Of a stretch of 12,295 nt of DNA, positions 6,161-12,295 are shown piece by piece. The DNA is taken from positions 1 through 12,295 of the forward strand of contig CAWUJT010000075.1 of assembly GCA_963922715.1 (NCBI GenBank). The letters are read 5' to 3'. A model generated the notes under the pieces. That model worked only from the letters and a program-made list of their open reading frames with translations, searched no databases and was not told the DNA's origin. Positions within the stretch are counted from its first letter, which is position 1. Each line of letters starts with the position of its first letter. This DNA is from CAWUJT01 sp963922715. GTDB taxonomy: Bacteria > Pseudomonadota > Alphaproteobacteria > Rhodobacterales > Rhodobacteraceae. The translations under genes and the position numbers were made by a program.

Positions 6161-6967
6161 TCACTCCGATACAAGCACATCTGGTGTTTTCCAGATAAGA
6201 TGTTGACCCCCATCGACACAAAGAAGCTGACCCGTAAACGCGGGGTTTGACAGGATAAATTTCAAAGCAGAGATGATGTCTTCCGGATTTGATCCACGTT
6301 CTAAAATTGTTGATTGTCTTTGTTTTTTAAAATCCACAATGGCCTGTCGTTCCCCCTGGAGCGTTGGGCCAGGCCCTATTGCATTTACTCTTACATCTGG
6401 TGCCAAAGCTTGGGCTGCAGTCTTCGTAAAAGTCCACAGACTCGCCTTGGCCAACGTGTAGGTGAAGAACGTTGGTGTGAGTTTTCTCACACGCTGATCA
6501 ATGATATTCACAATAACACCTGATGCCATCGGTTCTCCATATTCATCGCTTTGTCCTTTGGGACATTGCGCCGCGAAAGCCTGACTCAGGAAAACCGGGG
6601 CCCGGAGATTTGACACCATGTGGCGGTCCCAACTCTCTTGGGTCATCGTCATAAGTGTATCGTCTTCAAAGATCGAGGCGTTATTGACCAAAACAGTCAG
6701 CGGCCCCCCAAGGGCCTCTGCCGCGCGTGAGATAAGTTTCTCGGGCGCGTCTCGTTCTAAAAGATCGGCCTGGATCGCTACGGCGGAACCATCCCCCTTT
6801 TGGATGATGGACACTGTTGCATCCGCACCAGAAACAGACCCAGCATAATGAACAGCCACATCATAGCCATCCAGGCCAAGGCTGCGCGCGATTGCGGCCC
6901 CCAGTCGCTTCCCGGCCCCCGTGACAAGGACACGTTTTTTATCACCGCTGTGCAAATTTTGCCTCAT
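6161..6967 (-). CDS. SDR-family oxidoreductase, pteridine reductase (PTR1/FolM)-like
   Basis: 268 residues when started at the ATG at 6967, which overlaps the stop of the upstream transporter gene by ATGA. A longer frame reaches 7021 but would overlap that gene by 58 bases and adds a non-conserved tail. Rossmann-fold NAD(P)-binding motif TGAGKRLG at 16-23, with the Lys-Arg after the glycine that PTR1/FolM enzymes use to prefer NADPH; NNAS at 95-98; YxxxK with Tyr170 and Lys174. The usual catalytic Ser is replaced by Asp157 (NIIDQ), 13 residues before the Tyr, exactly as in Leishmania PTR1 (Asp181/Tyr194/Lys198). VNAIGPGPT follows. Likely role: NADPH-dependent reduction of a dihydropterin such as dihydromonapterin or dihydrofolate in the cytoplasm. 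The SDR call is firm; the substrate is inferred from motifs. It is the last gene of the flagellar-side run. Confidence 0.88.
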   Translation of the reverse strand: MRQNLHSGDKKRVLVTGAGKRLGAAIARSLGLDGYDVAVHYAGSVSGADATVSIIQKGDGSAVAIQADLLERDAPEKLISRAAEALGGPLTVLVNNASIFEDDTLMTMTQESWDRHMVSNLRAPVFLSQAFAAQCPKGQSDEYGEPMASGVIVNIIDQRVRKLTPTFFTYTLAKASLWTFTKTAAQALAPDVRVNAIGPGPTLQGERQAIVDFKKQRQSTILERGSNPEDIISALKFILSNPAFTGQLLCVDGGQHLIWKTPDVLVSE

Positions 6968-7938
6968 GCCAGAACTGTAAAAAGATAAACACCATATAAC
7001 ACTGTCAATGCAAAACCCCACACACGTGTTATGTCTTGTTTGAAGAACACAAAAGGGAAGAGTAGCATCGAAGCACCAAGCATGATCCAGAGATCCAGAT
7101 GCAAAAACCCACTCGCAACCGGTATCGGACCGATAAGCGTCGCAATGCCGATAATCCCCAGAATGTTGAAAATATTCGACCCGATCACATTTCCAAGCGC
7201 GACATCGGCATGACGGCGCAAGGCCGCGACAACGGTTGTGGCAAGTTCCGGCAAAGACGTCCCAATCGCCACAAGCGTCAAACCAATGACCACTTCCGAT
7301 ATGCCCAAATCTCGTGCAAGTGAAATGGAGCTATCCACCAGTAAATCCGCGCCGAGTGGCAATCCGATTAACCCCAAAACGAGGTAAAAACTAATCCTCC
7401 AATAAGGGAGGTTTGGATCAGCCCCCTCTAAGTCTGCTATCTTTTGGTCTTCACTAGGACATGCCGCAGAAATCGTGTGACGCCGCGCAGAAAGAAAGGT
7501 GGATCCAAGATAAAATGCCAATATAGTCAAAAGAATAAGCCCGTGCCACCAAATGAGTGGCCCTACAAAACATAAGCCAATAAACACAACAGAGGCAAAC
7601 ATCATAATCAGATATTCATGCTTGGTTTTGCAATGAGATGTATGCAACCCCGCCAAAAGTGCAGGAATTCCCAATACAAGTAAGATATTGGCGGTGTTTG
7701 ACCCAACAACGTTGCCAAGCGCAAGCCCAGCGGCGTTATCGTCAATTGCTTCGATCGCAATTAAAAGTTCTGGGGCTGACGTGCCAAATGAAACGATGGT
7801 TAGTCCGACAATAAGGGGCGGTAGTCCGACACGTAAAGACAGGTTAACCGCACCACGCACAAGCATGTCGCCCGAAATCAACAATATTGTCAATCCAAGC
7901 CCAGCGATTGAAAAATCCATCAGCAACTTATCATCCAC
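6964..7938 (-). CDS. Calcium/sodium antiporter of the CaCA family (YrbG-like)
   Basis: 324 residues from a GTG at 7938, about ten hydrophobic segments. The two inverted alpha-repeats of the cation/Ca2+ exchanger superfamily are clear: GTSAPE (52-57) with GNVVGSN (75-81), and GTSLPE (226-231) with GNVIGSN (249-255). The acidic residues Glu57 and Glu231 that bind the cation are kept. A soluble loop lies at about 150-178. By family it exchanges Na+ or H+ for Ca2+ across the inner membrane; the ion is inferred. The GTG start is 3 bases after the stop of the small cysteine gene. An alternative ATG at 7920 (residue 7) fits the hydrophobic start of homologues as well, and neither has a strong Shine-Dalgarno. 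Its stop overlaps the SDR start by ATGA. Confidence 0.92.
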   Translation of the reverse strand: MDDKLLMDFSIAGLGLTILLISGDMLVRGAVNLSLRVGLPPLIVGLTIVSFGTSAPELLIAIEAIDDNAAGLALGNVVGSNTANILLVLGIPALLAGLHTSHCKTKHEYLIMMFASVVFIGLCFVGPLIWWHGLILLTILAFYLGSTFLSARRHTISAACPSEDQKIADLEGADPNLPYWRISFYLVLGLIGLPLGADLLVDSSISLARDLGISEVVIGLTLVAIGTSLPELATTVVAALRRHADVALGNVIGSNIFNILGIIGIATLIGPIPVASGFLHLDLWIMLGASMLLFPFVFFKQDITRVWGFALTVLYGVYLFTVLA

Positions 7939-7941
7939 TCT

Positions 7942-8118
7942 CTAGCTGCTTTTATCACAAAGGCATGGTCTTGACCCAATTTGAACCAAGCCACACTTCG
8001 CGCATCGCTGTTCCCTTTTCGTTTTTCGGAGAAAAGGACGGTAAAGTATATGGAATTTCCCAAACATGGCCAAAAGCGCCATGCCCGCCAAAAACAAAGA
8101 GACGATTTTCAGCATCAT
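7942..8118 (-). CDS. Small membrane protein with CxxC/CxC cysteine motif (58 aa)
   Basis: 58 residues. One hydrophobic segment at about 4-20 (IVSLFLAGMALLAMFG), then a basic stretch (RPFLRKTKREQR), then Cys39-x-x-Cys42 and Cys52-x-Cys54 near the C-terminus. The four cysteines look like a compact zinc ribbon or knuckle held at the membrane. The start ATG (a tandem ATGATG) lies 3 bases after the stop of the S49 peptidase gene, with GAGAG just upstream as a ribosome binding site, and the gene ends 3 bases before the antiporter start. It fills a gap that would otherwise be the only sizeable one in a tightly packed operon, which argues strongly that it is real. Function unknown. Its place after a membrane-associated peptidase suggests a partner or a quality-control role, but nothing in the sequence shows this. 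Confidence 0.75.
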   Translation of the reverse strand: MMLKIVSLFLAGMALLAMFGKFHILYRPFLRKTKREQRCAKCGLVQIGSRPCLCDKSS

Positions 8119-8121
8119 CTC

Positions 8122-8931
8122 TCAAAGACCATATCGTGCCCAGAGAGCACGTGCTTCTGCTGCATTCAAGATCGCGTCAGTGAGATTCAGCCCAAGTCGG
8201 GAAAACGCACTGCGCCGGACCGCATGATGAATAAACTGAACATCTGCCCCATAAAGCGCACGCATCTTAGGTTCCAGATGATTGATTCCATCCGCAAGGC
8301 CGACGTTTATGGCCTGTTCGCCAACCCAAACCTCCCCCGTGAAAAGATCGTCATCCGTGTTCAGCCGCGATCCCCGCCTATTTTTGACATGGGTGATAAA
8401 AGCATCATGGATTTGTTTTTGAAGACTTTTCAGTCTTGCAACATCTTCGCTTCGTTCCGGTCGGAAAGGATCGAGCATAGATTTATCTTTACCAGACGTA
8501 TGCACCCGACGTTCAATCCCTTGACGCTCAAGCAATTGGTGAAATCCAAAAGATGCCGAGATCACACCGATTGATCCGACAATCGAACTTTGATCAATCC
8601 AGATATCATCGGCCGCACATGCCAGCCAATACCCCCCCGATGCCGCGACATCTTCAACAAAAGCATGCACTGGGATATTATGCTCTTTGGCTAATCTTCT
8701 GATCTGGGACGCAATCAGAGCGCTTTGCACAGGAGAACCCCCAGGCGAATTGATCACCAAAGCAATCGCTGAAGGTTTTGCTTTTCGAAACGCCCGTGAA
8801 ATCACAGGCTCGAGCAGCGCGTTGTTGAGCACACCCGCACCCGCACCTGATGCAATAACACCCTGCAGCCGCAGGACAGCAACACGTGGGGGAGCTTTTA
8901 GAAATGGAATGAAGCGCCGCATGATACCCAT
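8122..8931 (-). CDS. S49-family peptidase (SppA/SohB-like serine protease)
   Basis: 269 residues from the ATG at 8931. The fold and motifs are those of the signal peptide peptidase A superfamily: LRLQGVI (20-26), LVINSPGGSP (58-67), the nucleophile Ser98 in VAASGGYW, SIVGSIGVI (116-124), and the general base Lys150 in KDKSMLDPFRPE. The Ser-Lys distance of 52 equals that of Bacillus subtilis SppA (Ser147/Lys199). It is the short single-domain form, with no clear transmembrane segment at the N-terminus. The reading frame is open to 8994, overlapping flgI. I prefer 8931 (GGTGGA seven bases upstream) or the nearby ATG at 8922, because homologues begin with a sequence like MRRFIPFLK. The family degrades leftover signal peptides or membrane proteins; the substrate is not known here. 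Position directly after flgI suggests cotranscription with flagellar genes. Confidence 0.92.
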   Translation of the reverse strand: MGIMRRFIPFLKAPPRVAVLRLQGVIASGAGAGVLNNALLEPVISRAFRKAKPSAIALVINSPGGSPVQSALIASQIRRLAKEHNIPVHAFVEDVAASGGYWLACAADDIWIDQSSIVGSIGVISASFGFHQLLERQGIERRVHTSGKDKSMLDPFRPERSEDVARLKSLQKQIHDAFITHVKNRRGSRLNTDDDLFTGEVWVGEQAINVGLADGINHLEPKMRALYGADVQFIHHAVRRSAFSRLGLNLTDAILNAAEARALWARYGL

Positions 8932-8983
8932 GTAGAGGTCCACCCAAGACGCGACAAGATGTATTTGAAACTCTTTGATACGA

Positions 8984-10114
8984 TCATCGCACAAGAAAAT
9001 CCGCGTGCAGAGCGCCTGCAGCTTTGATGCTTTTGAGAATATCGATCATATCGCGTGGGGAAACGCCCAAGGCATTCAAACCCGCGATCACCTCTGACAA
9101 TGATGTGCCCTGGCCCACAATTGCAAGCCCAGTCCCTATCTCTTCATCCAATCCCGCGATTGTGCGGGGCACAACAACCGTTTCACCTTCGGCAAATGGG
9201 TTGGGCTGAACAACAAGGGGGCGTTCCTCAATACGAAGTGTTAAATTGCCTTGGCTCACGGCCACCTGCGATATGCGCACGTCTTCGCCCATCACGATGG
9301 TTCCAGAACGTTGATCGACAACAACGCGTGCGCGCGTATTTGGGGAAACGCCGATGTTTTCAATCATTGCCACGGCATGCGCGGGTGATCTTTGGCCTGT
9401 CACCGTCATATTGAGCACAACAGTGCCCGCATCAAGCATCGTTGCAACCGGCTCAGAGAATTGAGCGTTCACGGCCTCTTCAATCCGTGCCGCCGTCGTA
9501 AAGTCAGGGTTGCGCAACGCCAAGCGCATTTGAGTCAACGAAGAAAAATCAAAGTCGACCTCACGCTCCACCCGGGCGCCATTGGGAACAACACCAGCCG
9601 TCGGCACACCCTGGGTCACCTCTGCCGCCTCGCCCTGTATTGTTGCGCCACCCGCAATAATTGTACCTTGCGCCACAGCATAAATGTCGCCATCAGCTGC
9701 GGTTAAGGGGGTCATGACCAATGTTCCCCCTAAAAGGCTGTCGGCATCGCCAATTGCAGAAACCGTGATGTCAATACGGCTGCCCGATCTTGCAAAGGGC
9801 GGCAAACTTGCCGTGACAATCACAGCCGCGACATTGTTTGGGCGGAACTCTTCCCCGGTAACGTTGACCCCCAACCGCTCCAGCATATTCGACATAATTT
9901 CTTCGGTGAACGGAGAGTTTCTTAAGCCATCCCCTGTGCCATTTAAACCAACCACAAGACCATAACCCACCAGGTCATTGCCGCGCACACCGTCAAATTC
10001 AACCAGGTCTTTGAGCCTGACTGACCCGGCTGCAGCCGCAGGACTTGTTAAGATCAGACCAGCCACAAATACGCTCAGAAACAAACAAGAAAGAAAAGCG
10101 CGGACGCACATCAT
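8984..10114 (-). CDS. flgI: Flagellar P-ring protein FlgI
   Basis: 376 residues, normal length. FlgI forms the periplasmic P-ring around the flagellar rod at the peptidoglycan layer. A Sec signal peptide is visible (1-29): an Arg near the start, the hydrophobic core LFLSVFVAGLIL, and cleavage near SPAAAA-GS. The mature start SVRLKDLVEFDGVRGNDLVG and GYGLVVGLNGTGDG are the family signature; later conserved parts include SAIGDADSLLGGTL and the C-terminal ALGVSPRDMIDILKSIKAAGALHA. The start ATG overlaps the flgL stop by ATGA; a second ATG follows immediately. There is no Shine-Dalgarno, so translation probably depends on coupling to flgL. The L-ring gene flgH and the usual P-ring chaperone gene flgA are not in this window. 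Confidence 0.97.
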   Translation of the reverse strand: MMCVRAFLSCLFLSVFVAGLILTSPAAAAGSVRLKDLVEFDGVRGNDLVGYGLVVGLNGTGDGLRNSPFTEEIMSNMLERLGVNVTGEEFRPNNVAAVIVTASLPPFARSGSRIDITVSAIGDADSLLGGTLVMTPLTAADGDIYAVAQGTIIAGGATIQGEAAEVTQGVPTAGVVPNGARVEREVDFDFSSLTQMRLALRNPDFTTAARIEEAVNAQFSEPVATMLDAGTVVLNMTVTGQRSPAHAVAMIENIGVSPNTRARVVVDQRSGTIVMGEDVRISQVAVSQGNLTLRIEERPLVVQPNPFAEGETVVVPRTIAGLDEEIGTGLAIVGQGTSLSEVIAGLNALGVSPRDMIDILKSIKAAGALHADFLVR

Positions 10115-11115
10115 AAATAGTCTGTTAGTTTAAGGTTTGAGACACGGGCGGTGATTGTGTACAGACTTTCGAGTTGATACATCGTTTCTTCAAATTTTGT
10201 CGCTGTTTCGTAAGGATCGGCCACAAGAAGATCATTCCTAGCAATCTCCAAGGCAGTCTTTTCATTCAAAATCCGAACCGAAGCCGTTTCTATATCTGCT
10301 TGCGCCATTCCAACCTCCCCCCTTAAAACGGCAATTTGACTGTCGGCAGAGAGTGTTTGTTCATAAGCCGTTCTAAGCGCATCCGTCATCTCTGTCTCAT
10401 CGGACGCAAATCCAGTCTGCTCCAGCAAAGCCACATGTACGAGGGACTTCAACGCATCTCTTATGGCTGGATCTTGTGCTGTCACATCAAATGCAACGCG
10501 CTCACCCTCATCAACTAAAAACCCATCCAGCGGAGTTGTATTCCCCAAATAGGCAATCGTGTCATAATCCCCACCAGGCGCAAACCACACATCGAGCGCC
10601 GTTTGCCAATCAGCAGCAGTTGTTGATCCCGCGGCTACTGGCACCAAGGCATTAAGAATAAGCTCAGCATCAGCGAGTGGAGGCTGATCCGTTGACTGTC
10701 CCGCAAACACACTGCGCCCCGAAATCGTCTGATTGAGGTGCGAGATTGTCTGACGAAAGGCATTGTCCGCCTCCGCTGTGACGGCCGGCACTGTGTTTGT
10801 CGCACTCGCAGACTGAGAGGCCGTAAGATGCGGCGTCAGAGCATCAAAGCGGGTCTGAATACTTTGAAGTGCCGTTTGTGCGGTCTGTGTAAAAAGTTCC
10901 GCCTCCGCCACCGAAAAAAGATAGTTTTCTGCTGTTTTGATCTGCCTTTCCATGTCCGAAAGACTGCTAAAGTCGTATTCAACAACAGCGGCTGTGTCTG
11001 ATTTCAAACCTGTTGCAAGTTCTTGTGTTAATATATCTATGTTTTCTTTTATCGCAGTGGTTCGCGTGCGAAACATTGCACCAAGATAAAGGTCCCCAAG
11101 ACTGTTTAAAGCCAT
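10111..11115 (-). CDS. flgL: Flagellar hook-filament junction protein FlgL (HAP3)
   Basis: 334 residues. FlgL is the second of the two proteins that join the hook to the flagellin filament; it is exported by the flagellar type III system and has no signal peptide. The N-terminal helix with NIDILTQELATGLKSD and the C-terminal helical region ending in TARVSNLKLTDYL are flagellin-like D0/D1 segments that form the coiled-coil core. The central part (about 110-230) is variable and Ala/Thr/Asp-rich, as expected for the surface domain. Sequence conservation is modest, so the assignment leans on these ends plus position between flgK and flgI. It starts 1 base after the flgK stop and has a strong Shine-Dalgarno. 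Confidence 0.9.
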   Translation of the reverse strand: MALNSLGDLYLGAMFRTRTTAIKENIDILTQELATGLKSDTAAVVEYDFSSLSDMERQIKTAENYLFSVAEAELFTQTAQTALQSIQTRFDALTPHLTASQSASATNTVPAVTAEADNAFRQTISHLNQTISGRSVFAGQSTDQPPLADAELILNALVPVAAGSTTAADWQTALDVWFAPGGDYDTIAYLGNTTPLDGFLVDEGERVAFDVTAQDPAIRDALKSLVHVALLEQTGFASDETEMTDALRTAYEQTLSADSQIAVLRGEVGMAQADIETASVRILNEKTALEIARNDLLVADPYETATKFEETMYQLESLYTITARVSNLKLTDYL

Positions 11116-11116
11116 T

Positions 11117-12295
11117 TTATATCCCCCTGATCATATCGAGCATTTCCCCTGCCACCTCAATCACACGTGCATTGGCGGCATAAGCCTGCTCAATCTCCAA
11201 CAGAAGCTGCATTTCATAATCTGTATCAACGGACAGCTTTAATTCTTCTTCGGTGAGAGCGGTTAACTGTGCACCTGCATAGCTTTCCTGTGTTTCAAAA
11301 CCTTCACGCTCTAGACTTGTTATGGAGAGATAATCCGAAGAAAATCCAATAGCAGATTGTGCAACGGTTGCGAAATCACCAGAATTTGGCACACGATTAG
11401 CGGTGAACGCGTCCAGAAAACTTTGCAGCTGTGCCGAATTACCTACTGGTCCAACCGTTGTGGCACCCAGACCATCGCGAAGCCGCCAAAGCTCCCCACC
11501 TTGTGCGGGATCAACCGCTGCATTCACCATGAGACGACGGGACAGACCGACCTCATTCACAGGATCAAAGAAACCTCCACCATCGGTAAACAGTCCTGGA
11601 TCCGTTGCGCCAAGGGTTGGATCAACGCCTGGATCTTGAAACCGTTCCACGAGATCACGGGCTACCGCATCGATGCGCGCTTGTGCACTTGGGGCAGTCC
11701 GATCTCTGACCTCAAACAAAGCGTTTAAGCGACCGTCCCGAAGTGGGGATTGATCCGCGTGCACATCAATCGGTTGACCGTTCACTATCAACCCTGAAAG
11801 TGCGCCATTTTCGATCGTGTGCTGTGGCTCGATCACATTTCTGGGTGTGAAAGAAAATTCAGACGGCACTCCGTCAAGCAATGTGATCCCACCATATCCC
11901 AAAAGCATGACATCCCCATTGTCTCTGTAAAAGACCTGTGTTGGGATTTCTTTTGAAACCTCATCAATAAGCATTTGCCTTTGATCCATGTGTGATGAGA
12001 CATCAATGTCCCGCGCTGTCCCCTTTATGATAAATTCATTAAGTTCAGAGATTTCTTCAAGGTTTTGATTTAACCTATTGATTGTGCGCGCAATCTCTTG
12101 ATCAGCGGATTGGCGCTCCTCCACTATGTGATCTGCGATTTCACGAATTTTAGATATCGCACTGTCTGCGGTGGTCACAATATCTTGCAGGTGTATTTCA
12201 TTTTCTGGTCGTGCGATGGCGTTAATCAAGCTCCCCTCAAATTCTGTAAAGCGATTGTTGAGGGAACCTTGCTCAGTTGGGAGGCCGATCACCGC
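11117..12295 (-). CDS. flgK: Flagellar hook-associated protein FlgK (HAP1), 5' end outside window
   Basis: The last 392 codons are visible; the frame stays open through the right edge, so the true start lies beyond it, probably about 90 codons further on by comparison with the usual length. FlgK is the first hook-filament junction protein. Visible features: coiled-coil D1 region (about the first 90 visible residues, including IVEERQSADQEIARTINRLN), a variable middle, and the conserved C-terminal D0 helix YEMQLLLEIEQAYAANARVI followed by EVAGEMLDMIRGI. The GTG at 12292 is an internal valine, not the start. It leads the minus-strand flagellar run, with flgL following after one base. Confidence 0.94.
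   Translation of the reverse strand, partial: AVIGLPTEQGSLNNRFTEFEGSLINAIARPENEIHLQDIVTTADSAISKIREIADHIVEERQSADQEIARTINRLNQNLEEISELNEFIIKGTARDIDVSSHMDQRQMLIDEVSKEIPTQVFYRDNGDVMLLGYGGITLLDGVPSEFSFTPRNVIEPQHTIENGALSGLIVNGQPIDVHADQSPLRDGRLNALFEVRDRTAPSAQARIDAVARDLVERFQDPGVDPTLGATDPGLFTDGGGFFDPVNEVGLSRRLMVNAAVDPAQGGELWRLRDGLGATTVGPVGNSAQLQSFLDAFTANRVPNSGDFATVAQSAIGFSSDYLSITSLEREGFETQESYAGAQLTALTEEELKLSVDTDYEMQLLLEIEQAYAANARVIEVAGEMLDMIRGI
11121..11128 (-). promoter_or_regulatory. Strong ribosome binding site of flgL inside the flgK 3' end
   Basis: On the minus strand AGGGGGAT lies five bases before the flgL ATG at 11115 and is part of the last flgK codons (Arg-Gly-Ile). It supports the flgL start and is the strongest Shine-Dalgarno match noted in the run; the flgI start downstream has none and depends on the ATGA overlap. 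Confidence 0.7.

Noticed and set aside
6968..7021. Upstream extension of the SDR gene to an ATG at 7021
   Set aside because: It would overlap the transporter gene by 58 bases and add a tail before the Rossmann fold that the family lacks. The ATG at 6967 gives an ATGA overlap like other junctions in the window.
7981..8574. Plus-strand open frame of 197 codons
   Set aside because: It lies opposite the S49 peptidase and small-protein genes; the translation is rich in Arg, Pro, Cys and His without family motifs, as expected of an antisense shadow.
8932..8994. Upstream extension of the S49 peptidase gene to an ATG at 8994
   Set aside because: No ribosome binding site, and the added 21 residues do not look like a signal peptide or family sequence. 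The ATG at 8931 has GGTGGA upstream.
12290..12292. GTG at the right edge as the flgK start
   Set aside because: The frame is open through the edge (GCG precedes it) and the N-terminal D0 helix of FlgK is missing, so the codon is internal.

Overview
The window looks like chromosomal DNA of an alphaproteobacterium, most likely a marine member of the Rhodobacterales. This rests on the flagellar order flgK-flgL-flgI, a short pteridine-reductase-like SDR gene upstream of uvrC-pgsA-moaD-moaE, and the tight 4-base gene overlaps. It is recognition from protein content, not a database match.

Layout: (1) Bases 1-128 hold the 3' end of an unidentified plus-strand gene. (2) Bases 129-435 are AT-rich with no gene. 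(3) Bases 436-2631 (plus) encode a subtilisin-family protease with a lipoprotein-type signal and a C-terminal part that looks like an outer-membrane beta-barrel, so probably a lipidated autotransporter of the NalP/SphB1 kind. (4) On the minus strand, bases 5870 down to 2654 carry uvrC, pgsA, moaD and moaE: DNA repair, phospholipid synthesis and molybdopterin synthase. pgsA/moaD and moaD/moaE each overlap by ATGA. (5) Bases 5871-6160 are a very AT-rich non-coding stretch with an exact DnaA-box 9-mer inside an inverted repeat, plus other inverted repeats. It probably holds the promoter region for uvrC. (6) Also on the minus strand, from the right edge down to 6161, lie flgK (5' end outside the window), flgL, flgI, an S49 peptidase, a 58-residue membrane protein with four cysteines, a Ca2+/Na+ antiporter-type transporter, and a PTR1/FolM-like SDR. 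Gaps are at most about 55 bases and several junctions overlap, so this looks like one transcription unit running from flagellar genes into peptidase, transport and pterin functions.

Nothing here is a clear new multi-gene system. The items most worth following are the lipidated S8 autotransporter in an AT-rich patch, the unlisted 58-residue cysteine protein, the Asp-for-Ser catalytic site of the SDR, and the DnaA-box palindrome upstream of uvrC. I saw no tRNA, rRNA, CRISPR array, insertion sequence or attachment site.
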